DNA of 64,000 bases from Boseongicola aestuarii (GCF_900184815.1 NZ_FXXQ01000002.1:62001-126000), one strand, 5' to 3'. Positions 1-9,614 are shown, counted from the stretch's first letter. The notes: a model not told the origin generated them from the letters alone. Program-made: numbers and translations.

Positions 1-190
1 CGTCCATCGCGTCCGCTTGCGCAACGTTGGCGATTTCGGCGCTAATGGTCGGATGCGATTTGGCGAAGGCCGCGACGGCGTCCGGGTTGGCGTCGCAAAT
101 CGCAACCTTATCCCCCAGCTCCGCAAAGCGTTCGGCAATCCGCGCACCAATTCCGGAAGCGCCGCCCGTGACGATAACGCGGCGGCTCAT
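1..190 (-). CDS. SDR-family oxidoreductase (N-terminal part, cut by window edge)
   Basis: Only the first 63 residues are in the window; the gene continues beyond position 1. The protein opens with the Rossmann cofactor motif TGGASGIG at residues 8-15. Asp33 sits at the end of the second beta strand, which in short-chain dehydrogenases usually means NAD(H) rather than NADP(H) preference. The ATG overlaps the stop of the preceding SGNH hydrolase gene (ATGA), so the two are probably translationally coupled. They form one minus-strand operon with the BKACE gene. The substrate cannot be read from this fragment; the neighbourhood suggests a hydroxy-acid or carnitine-like catabolite (inference). Confidence 0.85.
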   Translation of the reverse strand, partial: MSRRVIVTGGASGIGARIAERFAELGDKVAICDANPDAVAAFAKSHPTISAEIANVAQADAMD

Positions 191-813
191 CCGAGGATCT
201 CCCCGGCCATCGCAGCCACCGCAGCACCAAGCGTGGCGTGCGTCTGCGCGCTCCAATGCACCCCGTCCGCAGGATCAACCGCAATCACCAAACCCGCATC
301 GAAAAACGCAGCGCCCGCCGCGCGCGCAATTCGCTCCATTGCCTGGGGCAGCCCGATACAACGCGCAGCAGCGCCTTCGAAAATCGCCGCCAGATCGCCT
401 CGCTCTTCCACCGGCGGAGGACAAATGACGAGGATTCGATCGACACAGCCAAGCGCATCCGCATCCTTCACCAGCCGCGCAACACCCAATGCGATATCGG
501 TGGCATTCAAACCGAACCGGTTCTTTGTATCATTCGTGCCGAGACAGAAAATCAGCAAATCTATGGGCTTATGCGATTCGAGAATGGCACGCAGCGACCG
601 AAGTCCGTTTCGATAAGCGCCCTCGATCGGGTCATCGTGAACGGTTGTACGCCCGGGCAGGCCCTCGGTGATGACCTCGACGCTGTCGCCCAGAGCCACG
701 CTCATCACGTCGCCCCATCGCGCGCCTCGCGGTAGAACACCATCGTCCGACAGGGCCGCCATGGGCATGGTCCCGAAGGTGTTGCTGTCGCCGTAAATCA
801 GGATGCGCTTCAT
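187..813 (-). CDS. SGNH/GDSL-family hydrolase (esterase or thioesterase)
   Basis: A 208-residue single-domain SGNH hydrolase without a signal peptide, so probably cytoplasmic. Block I is GDSN with nucleophile Ser10, block III is GTND (residues 92-95), and block V is DGVHW with Asp183 and His186, so the catalytic set looks complete. The family includes arylesterases and TesA-like acyl-CoA thioesterases. It overlaps the BKACE gene upstream by 4 bp and the SDR gene downstream by 3 bp. Because BKACE enzymes release an acyl-CoA, a thioesterase role on that product is an attractive inference, but sequence alone does not separate esterase from thioesterase. Confidence 0.85.
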   Translation of the reverse strand: MKRILIYGDSNTFGTMPMAALSDDGVLPRGARWGDVMSVALGDSVEVITEGLPGRTTVHDDPIEGAYRNGLRSLRAILESHKPIDLLIFCLGTNDTKNRFGLNATDIALGVARLVKDADALGCVDRILVICPPPVEERGDLAAIFEGAAARCIGLPQAMERIARAAGAAFFDAGLVIAVDPADGVHWSAQTHATLGAAVAAMAGEILG

Positions 814-1724
814 CCGACGGGAGCCTGCTTGGTCAGGTCCAGTTTGGCGCGTACCTCGTCAGGTCCGATGACGCGCGCGCCAAGGTTTTCGATGATCTCG
901 ACCGCACGCGCGACAAGCTCGGCGTTGGTTGCCAACTGGCCGCGCCCCAGCATCAGGTTGTCTTCCAGTCCGACCCGCACATGCCCACCCGCCAAAACCG
1001 ATGCCGCAACGTAGGGCATTTGATGACGCCCGAGCGAGAACGCCGAATAGGTCCACCCCGGCGGCACATTGTTCACCATCGCCATGAAGGTGTTCAGGTC
1101 GTCGGGCGCGCCCCAGGGCACACCCATGCAAAGCTGGACAAGCGCGGGCGAGGTCAGAATTCCCTCTTCAACCAATTGCTTGGCGAACCAAAGGTGGCCA
1201 GTGTCGAAGGCTTCGATCTCGGGTTTGACGCCCAGTTCCGTCATCTTCGCGCCCATCGCTCGCAACATCCCGGGCGTGTTGGTCATCACGTAATCGGCCT
1301 CGGCAAAGTTCATTGTGCCACAGTCCAGAGTGCAGATTTCCGGCCGGCATTCCGCGATATGTGCGACGCGTTCGGTCGCGCCCGCCATGTCTGTTCCGGC
1401 GGCATTCACAGGCAGCGGTGTCTCGACGGGACCAAAAGTGATATCACCGCCCATCCCGGCAGTCAGGTTCAGGACCACATCAGTATCGGCTTCGCGGATA
1501 CGGTCCGTGACTTCGCGAAACATCTTCGGATCGCGCGACGGAACACCGGTGTCGGGGTCGCGCACATGGCAATGAACGACCGCTGCTCCGGCCTTGGCGG
1601 CGGCGATGGCGCTGTCGGCAATGTCCTTTGGAGAGCGTGGCACATGAGGGCTGCGATCCTGTGTCGAGCCCGAACCGGTGACGGCACAGGTAATGAAAAC
1701 TTCACGGTTCATCTGAAGCGGCAT
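810..1724 (-). CDS. BKACE-family beta-keto acid cleavage enzyme (DUF849)
   Basis: A 304-residue TIM-barrel protein of the 3-keto-5-aminohexanoate cleavage (Kce/BKACE) family. These enzymes use Zn and acetyl-CoA to split a beta-keto acid into acetoacetate and a new acyl-CoA. The metal-binding His-x-His is at residues 51-53 (HCHVRD) and the conserved Glu is at about 254 in GLEDNL. The start is set by a GGAGG six bases before the ATG. The gene begins an operon with an SGNH hydrolase and an SDR, and is divergent from a GlxA-type AraC regulator. BKACE with such a regulator is the usual arrangement for 3-dehydrocarnitine cleavage, so carnitine catabolism is a reasonable but unproven assignment. Confidence 0.88.
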   Translation of the reverse strand: MPLQMNREVFITCAVTGSGSTQDRSPHVPRSPKDIADSAIAAAKAGAAVVHCHVRDPDTGVPSRDPKMFREVTDRIREADTDVVLNLTAGMGGDITFGPVETPLPVNAAGTDMAGATERVAHIAECRPEICTLDCGTMNFAEADYVMTNTPGMLRAMGAKMTELGVKPEIEAFDTGHLWFAKQLVEEGILTSPALVQLCMGVPWGAPDDLNTFMAMVNNVPPGWTYSAFSLGRHQMPYVAASVLAGGHVRVGLEDNLMLGRGQLATNAELVARAVEIIENLGARVIGPDEVRAKLDLTKQAPVG

Positions 1725-1794
1725 GAGTGTCCTCCCTTTGTCAGCAAAGATTAAGAGGATTGACGGGCATAACTTTGCAGATTTAGTCTTGATT

Positions 1795-2739
1795 ATGCGT
1801 AAATGGACAATTCAAAGCGACGAGACGGCTGAATATACCTTTCTTCTGTTCGATCGTTTTTCCAATCAGGTGTTTGCCAACGCGCTTGAACCCCTGCGCG
1901 CTGCCAATACCTTCCTCGGCGCATCGGCCTATGCGTGGAAGATCGTCACAAGGGACGGCGCGGCGGTCAGAAGCTCGGCTGGAATGACGGTCGTACCGGA
2001 TGGCGCGCTTGATCCGACGGACCGGGGCAGCGCACTGATCCTTTTGCCAAGCTACGGATATCGCGCACTGGCGACAGATGCCTTTTCGCGGCAACTTCGC
2101 GCATCGGCCAGGCGGTTTGACGCGTTGATCGGCCTTGACGGAGGGGCCTGGCTGCTGGCCACCGCTGGCCTTCTTGAGGGCAAACGCGCCACCATCCACC
2201 ATGACGAGGTCCAAGCGTTTTCCGAGACCTTTCCGCAAGTGGACGTCGTACGGCAACGCTGGGTCGATGACGGAGACAGGTTGACCGCCAGCGGTGCGGT
2301 CACGGCGTTTGAATTGATGATGCACCTCATCGCACGTCGCCACGGAACCGCTCTAACACTCAGAATTTCATCGCTTTTTTCCGCGCGTGACGCCACCAGC
2401 CCAGGCCCGCTTGAACCGCCCGGCGGGGATCGCCGCATCCGGCGCGCTCTGGCCGAGATGGAGGCCAACGTCGAAACACCCCTAATGCTTTCGGACATCG
2501 CAAAGCGCTCGGGATGCACCCAGCGCGACTTGGAACGGCGGTTCGCCAAAGCCTTCGGCGCGCCGCCTCGCAAGGTCTACCAGCGCATTCGCCTCAACAC
2601 GGCCCGCAACCTTGTCGAAGACACGTCTCTGTCTTTTTCCGAAGTCGCGACGCGGTCCGGCTATGACAACGCCGCTGCCTTTTCGCGCGCGTTTCGCGAC
2701 ACTTTCGGCAAAAGCCCCCGCGCTGTTCGGATGCGCTAA
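1795..2739 (+). CDS. GlxA/CdhR-type AraC-family transcriptional regulator
   Basis: A 314-residue regulator with an N-terminal DJ-1/PfpI-like (GATase1-like) domain and a C-terminal AraC double helix-turn-helix from about residue 220 (SDIAKRSGCTQRDLERRF, then EVATRSGYDNAAAFSRAFR). The frame is open from an ATG at 1723, but that start would overlap the divergent BKACE start. The ATG at 1795 gives the usual family N-terminus and leaves about 70 bp for divergent promoters, so I chose it. Related proteins (GbdR, CdhR, ArgR) respond to glycine betaine, carnitine or arginine. It probably controls the adjacent BKACE operon (inference). Its last four bases overlap the convergent quinone reductase gene. 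Confidence 0.85.
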   Translation: MRKWTIQSDETAEYTFLLFDRFSNQVFANALEPLRAANTFLGASAYAWKIVTRDGAAVRSSAGMTVVPDGALDPTDRGSALILLPSYGYRALATDAFSRQLRASARRFDALIGLDGGAWLLATAGLLEGKRATIHHDEVQAFSETFPQVDVVRQRWVDDGDRLTASGAVTAFELMMHLIARRHGTALTLRISSLFSARDATSPGPLEPPGGDRRIRRALAEMEANVETPLMLSDIAKRSGCTQRDLERRFAKAFGAPPRKVYQRIRLNTARNLVEDTSLSFSEVATRSGYDNAAAFSRAFRDTFGKSPRAVRMR

Positions 2740-3728
2740 ACCTCGTCTGACACCCGCACCAGTGTCACACCAATACGCTGACCGCTTTCGACCGATTGGT
2801 GTGCAAGGACCACGTCATCCAGATCAAATCGGTCCGCAACCACCCCTTTGAGTGCGCCTTCTGCAAGCCATTTTGAGATATCCGCTTCGGCGTTTCGCCG
2901 TGCCGCAAGCGGGATCGTATAGGCCAGCACCATGCGCAGTGTCACGTTCATGAACATGAACGGATAAAACGGCAGAGCCGGCTCGGGCTCGGTTACCGAA
3001 CCATAGGCCGCCACCGTGCCGCCTTCGGCAATCACCGCCTTGGTCACGTCCAGATTTCCACCGAATTCCACTTCGATGATGCGGTCCACGCCCCGCCCGC
3101 CCGCTGCCTGCCGGATTTGCTCCACCACATCCGCTTCGCGGTAATTCACCGCATGATCGGCCCCAAGCGCACGGGCATGGCGCGCCTTGTCTTCGCTACT
3201 GACCGTGGCGATCACCCTGGCACCGCCGCGTTTCGCCATCTGGATTGCCATACTGCCAACCGTCCCCGCGCCGCCCGTCGCAAGCACGGTCTGCCCGGAA
3301 ACCGGCCCGTCCGCGAAAACGCACCGGTGCGCCGTGATCGCGGGAATTCCCAAAGTCGCGCCGGTCTCGAAATCAACGCCATTCGGCAACTCAACAGCCT
3401 GTTCAGCAGGCAAGGCCACCAACTCGCCCGCGGTCCCGTCTGCACGACCCCACCCGGCGTTCCAAAGCCATACCGGTTGTCCGACGCGGGCGGGGTCCAC
3501 CCCTGCCCCGACTGCCACAATCCGACCCGAGCCGTCGCTGTGTGGAACGACGCGCGCAAAAGCCAGCGGCCCGCGCATCCCGGCCCGTGTCTTGACGTCA
3601 GACGGATGCACACCCGAACAGGCCACTCGCACCAGAACCTCGCCTGCGCCTGGCGTCGGATCAGCAACCTCGACCACCCGCAGCACGTCCGCCGCTGGCC
3701 CGGTCGTCTCGTAAATCGCAGCTTTCAT
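2736..3728 (-). CDS. NADPH:quinone reductase-like MDR oxidoreductase
   Basis: A 330-residue medium-chain dehydrogenase/reductase of the zinc-independent quinone oxidoreductase branch. The N-terminal GroES-like domain starts MKAAIYETTGPA. The Rossmann domain carries the nucleotide loop GGAGTVGSMAIQMAK in the middle of the protein. No structural-zinc cysteine cluster is visible, as expected for this branch. It would reduce quinones or enones with NADPH; the physiological substrate is unknown. It is convergent with the AraC regulator (4-bp overlap) and lies 12 bp upstream of the SIMPL gene on the same strand. Confidence 0.85.
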   Translation of the reverse strand: MKAAIYETTGPAADVLRVVEVADPTPGAGEVLVRVACSGVHPSDVKTRAGMRGPLAFARVVPHSDGSGRIVAVGAGVDPARVGQPVWLWNAGWGRADGTAGELVALPAEQAVELPNGVDFETGATLGIPAITAHRCVFADGPVSGQTVLATGGAGTVGSMAIQMAKRGGARVIATVSSEDKARHARALGADHAVNYREADVVEQIRQAAGGRGVDRIIEVEFGGNLDVTKAVIAEGGTVAAYGSVTEPEPALPFYPFMFMNVTLRMVLAYTIPLAARRNAEADISKWLAEGALKGVVADRFDLDDVVLAHQSVESGQRIGVTLVRVSDEV

Positions 3729-3740
3729 CCGCCCCCCCTT

Positions 3741-4436
3741 TCAGTCCGCGATCGAGAATACCATAGTCACGCTTGCGCGCACGTCGATTTCGCCACCGGC
3801 AACCGGGACCGCCGAGCGCGCTTCCATCATCATTCCGACATCCGCAGCGAAGGGTGCCGGCCCGGCGCCACCTTCCGATATTGTCAAGACTGACCCAAGT
3901 GTGACACCTGCCGCGCCCGCCAGAACTTCCGCTTTTTCACGCGCAATCTCAACAGCTTGCCTGCGCGCGGCCTGTTCAAGCTCACCGCGCTCGGCCACGT
4001 CGAACGACAAACCGTTCATCATGTTTGCTCCGTCGGCCACAATCGCATTCAGAACCGCGCCGAGCCGATCAAACGACCGCACGCGAACCATCAGATCATT
4101 GGACGCAACATAGCCTGTCACGCGCGGCGCAGACCCGTCATTGCTGCGCGCATATTGCGGCGACAACCCGATGCCGCGCGTTTGAATATCGCGGGATTCG
4201 ATGCCCTCGGCCTCAAGCCGCGCAAGCACCGTCGCCGCCGCTTCCGAGGCGCTCTGCAAAGCCGCATCCGCAAGCCGTGCCTCCCTTGAAACCCCGACGA
4301 ACACCGTCGCCATATCCGGCTCTGCGGAAACCACGCCTTCACCGCTGACCACAATCCTGCGCTCGCTGTCGTCGGCCATTGCAAACTGCGGCCACAGCCC
4401 TACTGCAGCGATCAAAACCAAACCCAAAAACCGCAT
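3741..4436 (-). CDS. SIMPL-domain (DUF541) periplasmic protein
   Basis: A 231-residue exported protein. The ATG at 4436 begins a clear Sec signal peptide (MRFLGLVLIAAVGLWPQFAMA), with a GAGG six bases upstream. The open frame extends further but lacks a signal peptide, so the longer start is rejected. The mature part is a typical SIMPL (Oxidative-stress-defence/YggE, BP26-like) domain, starting ERRIVVSGEGVVSAEPDMATV. Family members form oligomeric rings in the periplasm, and YggE has been linked to oxidative-stress protection. The role here is not defined. It may share transcripts with the downstream quinone reductase. Confidence 0.88.
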   Translation of the reverse strand: MRFLGLVLIAAVGLWPQFAMADDSERRIVVSGEGVVSAEPDMATVFVGVSREARLADAALQSASEAAATVLARLEAEGIESRDIQTRGIGLSPQYARSNDGSAPRVTGYVASNDLMVRVRSFDRLGAVLNAIVADGANMMNGLSFDVAERGELEQAARRQAVEIAREKAEVLAGAAGVTLGSVLTISEGGAGPAPFAADVGMMMEARSAVPVAGGEIDVRASVTMVFSIAD

Positions 4437-4585
4437 CACGAACCTCGCTTTCAAATGCAACTCTTCGCGGTTCAATCTGCACCGTTTCCGCTCCCTTTCA
4501 CAGGGATATCGGCGAATTCCCGCACAGGACAATTTTCGTCATTCTGGATCGTGACGACAGGCAGGTGCCATGATATCCATTTGCC

Positions 4586-6862
4586 ATGTCAGAGCGTTGG
4601 GGTTTTGATCTTTCGATGGAGGCCGTGCGCCTCATGCGCCACCGCTTGGGTGAGTGGCAGGAATTCGCCGTTGAAAAGCTTGAAGGCGACGATGTCGAAG
4701 CGCGGTTGGCCAGCCTGGTGGCCAAGGTAAAGACACCCGCTTCGGTCGATATCTTCCTGCCCCGCGACCAAATTCTGTTTACCGACGTCAAGGTATCCGG
4801 TGACACACCGACTACCGAAGAGATCTATTCGGCCATGGACGGGCGCACACCCTATGACCTGGCCGACCTCGAAATCGACTGGGTCGCAACGACGCCAGGC
4901 ACTGCGCGCGTCGCCGCGATTGCCGTTCAGACGCTAAACGAGGCCGAAGCCTTCGTAACCAGGGGCGGCCTTATCGTCCGCGCGTTTTCGGCCCTTCCGG
5001 CGCCCGAAGATTTTCCACGCCCGCCGGTGTTCGTTGAACGCGAAGCGCCACCCGAAACACAGGCGCCGTCAGACGAACCAGAGCCGGACACAAACACCCT
5101 CGACGAAACACTCGCATTCGCGACCGCCCGCACGGTCTCGGCGCCACTGGTCTTGCAGCACGCGCAGACCCCTCCCGCAAGGACCACGAGCGAGTCCGAA
5201 CCGGTGGTAAAGGTCGATGACCCGACACCGGTGATGCAACTGCCGAAAACAGCCGTGCCGCCTCTGAACCCCGGTGCGCCTTTGCCGCGCCCCACGTCGC
5301 AGCCACGCATTGTCACCAACGTCGGGGCCGCCGCTGCATCGGCCCGGGCCGACAGCCTGACGGCGCCCGCATCCGTCGCCGTTCGCCGTCGCGAACGGGC
5401 AGTGCCGGCGCCCGCGCTTGTCGGAATCGCCGCGCTGTTGTCGATTGTCATCGCGGTCATCATCTGGTCGATCCTGCCCTCGACCCCGCAATCCTCGCTT
5501 GTCGCGCCGGAAACGGTCGAAGTCGCGCCGGCCCCAGAGGTCGTGATCGCCGAAGCAACACCGCCAGCGCCGGCCGACATACAGCCCGAAGCCTCGCCCC
5601 TGCCCGATGACATAACGCTCATATCCGAGGCGCCGGCAGAGCTCACCGCACCCGAGACCTCGCCGGTTCTGGCCTGGGTCAGCAGCGCGGCACCAGCAAT
5701 TACGCCCGCCAACATACCCCTTGAAACCGCCCAAAGCTTCATGGCCGACCCCCGCCCCACCGTCGAATGGCTGGAACCGCGCCCCGAAACGCTCGATGCG
5801 ATCGAGGACTATGCGCCAGTAGCCTTCGTGCCCGAGACACTTGCGTTCATCGAAAGCCCGGACCTGACCGAACTTGCCGCGTTCGAACCCTTCGCAGGCG
5901 CCGTAGCCCCGGTCATTGCGTTCCCTGTTCCCGACGTAACCGCGCTGGTCGGGCCAACTCTGGAAACCGAAGGCCCCGATGCCTTTGTTGCCCCCGCCGC
6001 AGTCGCCGAGACGATCCCAGAAGAGGCCATCGCGCCCGAAGATCAGCCAACTGAACTTGCCGCCCTCGACCTGGAAATCAACGCGCCGTTGCCCCCCGTC
6101 GCCGAGAGCGAACCGGCGCTCCCGGACGCCGACGCACCGGACCAAACCCTCGCCGAGGACACGGGTCAACTGACGACGGCGGACGCCCCCGACCTTACGC
6201 CAACCGCGCTTGCAGCTGCCCTGCCCGAAACGGCGCCGCGCGCGCGGCCAGGTGCGTTCTCACTTGAAATTGAGCGGCAGCAATTCGGCGGCCGCACCCG
6301 CGACGAGCTTGCCGAAATCCGCCCCGGCACGCGACCCGAGTCGGCGCAGATCGAAGCGCTTGTTGCCCGTGCCGGGAATCCGCCTAGCGATCTTGCCGTG
6401 GGCAGTTCGATTACACCGCGCAACAAACCGCGTGACTTTGACTCCATCGTCGCCGCGGGCCTGCTTCAGCTTCGCCAGGAACGCGAAGCCCGCGCCCTCG
6501 CCGCGCTGACCCCCGACACAAGCGATGCGATCGAGGCCGCTTTGGCCGAAGAAGCCGACGAAGCGGCCGCCGAAGAAGCGACCCGTCCGCAAAACTCGCC
6601 ACGCCTTGCGATCCCGTCCAGCGCGTCGGTTGCGCGACAAGCGACCATCGAAGAAGCAATGCGCCTCAATCAGATCAACCTTGTCGGCGTGTTCGGACGC
6701 CCCTCGGATCGCCGCGCGTTGGTGCGTCTGCCGTCAGGTCGCTACGTGAAAGTGCAGGTCGGTGATCGCGTCGACGGTGGCACCGTCGCCGGTATTTCGG
6801 AAACTGCGTTGCAATACCAAAAGGGCGGGCGCACAGTCCAGCTCACCATGCCGCAAGGCTAG
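4586..6862 (+). CDS. One-TM protein with PilM-like N-terminus and PilP-like C-terminus
   Basis: A 758-residue protein I do not recognise as a single named family. Residues 1 to about 130 resemble the start of a PilM/GspL-type actin-like cytoplasmic domain (MSERWGFDLSMEAVRL). A Pro/Ala/Glu-rich linker follows, then one transmembrane helix at about 275-298, then a very long Pro/Ala-rich periplasmic stretch. The last 70 residues resemble the PilP/GspC beta domain (INLVGVFGRPSDRRALVRLP, then VKVQVGDRVDGGTVAGI). The topology (cytoplasm, single helix, periplasm) fits an inner-membrane pilus or secretion platform component. No other pilus gene is nearby. It is divergent from the SIMPL gene with 149 bp between them. 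Confidence 0.8.
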   Translation: MSERWGFDLSMEAVRLMRHRLGEWQEFAVEKLEGDDVEARLASLVAKVKTPASVDIFLPRDQILFTDVKVSGDTPTTEEIYSAMDGRTPYDLADLEIDWVATTPGTARVAAIAVQTLNEAEAFVTRGGLIVRAFSALPAPEDFPRPPVFVEREAPPETQAPSDEPEPDTNTLDETLAFATARTVSAPLVLQHAQTPPARTTSESEPVVKVDDPTPVMQLPKTAVPPLNPGAPLPRPTSQPRIVTNVGAAAASARADSLTAPASVAVRRRERAVPAPALVGIAALLSIVIAVIIWSILPSTPQSSLVAPETVEVAPAPEVVIAEATPPAPADIQPEASPLPDDITLISEAPAELTAPETSPVLAWVSSAAPAITPANIPLETAQSFMADPRPTVEWLEPRPETLDAIEDYAPVAFVPETLAFIESPDLTELAAFEPFAGAVAPVIAFPVPDVTALVGPTLETEGPDAFVAPAAVAETIPEEAIAPEDQPTELAALDLEINAPLPPVAESEPALPDADAPDQTLAEDTGQLTTADAPDLTPTALAAALPETAPRARPGAFSLEIERQQFGGRTRDELAEIRPGTRPESAQIEALVARAGNPPSDLAVGSSITPRNKPRDFDSIVAAGLLQLRQEREARALAALTPDTSDAIEAALAEEADEAAAEEATRPQNSPRLAIPSSASVARQATIEEAMRLNQINLVGVFGRPSDRRALVRLPSGRYVKVQVGDRVDGGTVAGISETALQYQKGGRTVQLTMPQG

Positions 6863-6904
6863 ACAGACCACGCCGAAACCCCCTCAAAGAAACAGTTCGC
6901 CCTG

Positions 6905-7602
6905 CTATTCGCAGGCCATCGCCCGTGCAAAGCTTTCGCGCCCTTCATGCGGGCCGACGATATCCAGCTTGAATTTCAGGTCCTTGAATCCCAGCGCCAG
7001 AACCCGCTCCCAATTCACGGACGCCACAATCATCTCGGGGCCCTGCCCGCAATCGCGAATACCACCCGCGATATCGCGCTCGCCGATCCGGTGATTGGTC
7101 ACGCCGGGGAAACTGGCGACAAACCTCAACTCGCCGTCGATATACCGCAGCACGCGAACCGTCTTGGCCAGATGAGGGCGATCCACATAGACCAGTTCGA
7201 CGAACCCGTCGTTGTCGAAGTCGGCCGCCCCGACACCAATCGGCGCAAGCCACCGGTTCGGCCGACCGATATACTCGTTCGCCGCCACCAGACCATCCGT
7301 GTCATAAATCGCCAGACGCGCGCCCACCTCGCGGTGGCTCTCGACCACGATCACCTCGTTGTCGCCGTCCCCGTCCACGTCGAACAAACGCGGCGCGACG
7401 TCCTCGAACACACGCTCATCGGGCAGAACAAAGCGCACCGTGCGCCCGGCGTCCGTCTCCAGAACCAGCTCGCCCCACTCGATATCATCGCCAAGAACGG
7501 CATGGGCATAGCGCGTCGTCGGTCCGTCATACCGTGCCTCGACGATATCCTCGGCCACAGCCGGCGCTGCCATCACAGCCGCGACTGCCGCCAGACGCCA
7601 CA

Positions 7603-7603
<1 letters not shown>
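6905..7603 (-). CDS. Secreted VCBS/FG-GAP repeat protein
   Basis: A 232-residue protein with a short signal peptide (MWRLAAVAAVMAAPAVA). Two calcium-binding FG-GAP/VCBS loops are visible: DVDGDGDNEV and DFDNDGFVEL. Such repeats usually build a small beta-propeller; this one is too short for a full seven-blade propeller. Its ATG shares one base with the stop of the upstream ferredoxin gene (TGATG), so translation is probably coupled. A functional link between the ferredoxin and this periplasmic protein is not obvious. The function is unknown. Confidence 0.82.
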
Positions 7604-8045
<442 letters not shown>

Positions 8046-8423
8046 ATGGAAATGCCCCCACCACCCACATGGCACCGCCCCCCGGCCTGCCTGCCCAACG
8101 ATCAGCTTGATCTGCCCCCCGGTGGTGCGCGCATCGCGGTCGCGGGACTTGTGCTTGTGCGTCAACGACCCGGAACCGCCAAAGGCGTGATCTTCATCAC
8201 GCTGGAAGACGAAACCGGCATCTGCAATGTGATTGTCTGGCGAAAAATGTACGAACGCTTCCGCCGTGCGGTGATCTCGGGGCGCGCGCTCAAAGTGACC
8301 GGGCGCGTGCAGCGCGAAGGCGGTGTGACCCATGTGATCGCCGAACAGATCGAGGACATCTCGCACATGCTCGACGACCTCATCCAACCGGCAAAAGTGC
8401 GCAGCGCCCACCAGTCTGACTAG
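8046..8423 (+). pseudogene. Remnant of error-prone DNA polymerase DnaE2 (C-terminal OB domain only)
   Basis: A 125-residue open frame that matches, from memory of the family, only the C-terminal OB-fold of DnaE2/ImuC: VAGLVLVRQRPGTAKG, then FITLEDETGICNVIVW. Full DnaE2 exceeds 1,000 residues; no polymerase, PHP or finger domain is present. It starts two bases after an exact LexA box, as the imuA-imuB-dnaE2 SOS operon would. The likely history is an internal deletion that removed imuA, imuB and most of dnaE2 while sparing the SOS promoter and the 3' end. It could instead be a retained small SOS-induced OB protein, since the frame is intact. Convergent 4-bp overlap with the next gene. Confidence 0.72.
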
Positions 8424-8677
8424 CCGTCGGCGTCGGTGTCCTCGCCTTCATCATCGTAAAGATACAACGTCAGCGGCCCATCGGTCTTTTCGGCCCAAAG
8501 CATCGCCTCGCGCACCGAAAGCCCCGTGCGCTCCGCATAGTCGATCTCAACTCCCAAGCCCGGCTTTACCTGATCCGCCTCTTCCGCGTCGTTGTTCTTT
8601 GTCGCGCTTTCCAAAACGGCCATGACGCGCGACCAGCGATATTCCCGCTCGCGCAGGTCGATCACATTCACCAGCAT
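8420..8677 (-). CDS. Small acidic hypothetical protein
   Basis: An 85-residue protein with no signal peptide or membrane segment and a strongly acidic tail (DDEGEDTDADG). I do not recognise the family. It probably encodes a real gene: the frame is clean, it has neighbours packed tightly on both sides, and the ATG is preceded by a purine-rich GGGAGGCAG stretch. It overlaps the dnaE2 remnant tail by four bases, in convergent orientation. Confidence 0.6.
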   Translation of the reverse strand: MLVNVIDLREREYRWSRVMAVLESATKNNDAEEADQVKPGLGVEIDYAERTGLSVREAMLWAEKTDGPLTLYLYDDEGEDTDADG

Positions 8678-8804
8678 ACAAGCTGCCTCCCAACCCTTAC
8701 TTCAAAAACGTCTTTTAATGACTTGTCTGAAATGACTTGAGCCAAGCTGCACCGGCGAAAGCGAAAAAGCAATAAACATGAGCAAACGCGCGAACCTTCG
8801 TGCC

Positions 8805-9614
8805 TTACCCAGCTTGCGCTTCCTCCCGCAGACGCCGGGTGATCTGGCGCTTCGAGACGATCGACGCCGTCAGAACCCCCACCGTCACAATCGCAATAAT
8901 GATCGTGGAAAGCGCGTTTATTTCTGGGCTGACACCCAGCCGAACGGACGAGAAAATCTTGATCGGCAAAGTCGTCGCAGACGGGCCGGCGGTAAACGAC
9001 GCGATCACCAGATCGTCCAGCGACAGCGTGAAAGCCAACAACCACCCCGAGATAACGGCAGGCGCAATGATCGGCAGCGTCACCAGGCGAAACGCCTCGA
9101 ACGGCGACGCACCAAGGTCAAGCGCAGCTTCCTCCAGCGAGTCATCGAAACTGACCAGTCGCGAGGACACCACAACCGAAACGTAACACATCGAAAAAGT
9201 CGTATGCGCCAGCACGATCGTCAGAACACCCCGGTCCAGCCCGATGGCGATGAACAGCAAGAGCAGCGACAAACCCGTGATCACCTCGGGCATCACAAGC
9301 GGTGCATAGATCATGCCCGAAAACAGGGTGCGCCCATAAAACCGACCCCGCCGCACCAGCACATAAGCCGCCATCGTGCCCAGAACAGTCGCCAGAGTGG
9401 ACGAAAAAAACGCCACCTTCATCGTCACCCAGGCCGCATCGATCATCGCTTCATTCCGAAGCAATTCGCCATACCACTTGGTCGAAAACCCGCCCCAGAC
9501 GGTGACCAGTTGCGACGCATTGAAACTGTAGATCACCAGTATCAGCATCGGGATGTAAAGGAACGCGAACCCCAACGTCAGCGAAACGATATTGAAGGTC
9601 GTCAAACGTGTCAT
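8805..9614 (-). CDS. potI: Putrescine ABC transporter permease PotI
   Basis: A 269-residue inner-membrane permease with about six hydrophobic segments. It carries the EAA-type cytoplasmic loop that contacts the ATPase (EEAALDLGASPFEAFRLVTLP). It belongs to the PotC/PotI branch of spermidine/putrescine importers. It overlaps potH by four bases (ATGA) and is the last gene of the potF-potG-potH-potI set, so it should pair with PotH to form the channel. Confidence 0.9.
   Translation of the reverse strand: MTRLTTFNIVSLTLGFAFLYIPMLILVIYSFNASQLVTVWGGFSTKWYGELLRNEAMIDAAWVTMKVAFFSSTLATVLGTMAAYVLVRRGRFYGRTLFSGMIYAPLVMPEVITGLSLLLLFIAIGLDRGVLTIVLAHTTFSMCYVSVVVSSRLVSFDDSLEEAALDLGASPFEAFRLVTLPIIAPAVISGWLLAFTLSLDDLVIASFTAGPSATTLPIKIFSSVRLGVSPEINALSTIIIAIVTVGVLTASIVSKRQITRRLREEAQAG

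Noticed and set aside
1723-1794. Longer start for the AraC-family regulator
   Set aside because: It would overlap the divergent BKACE start and leave no promoter room; the ATG at 1795 matches the family.
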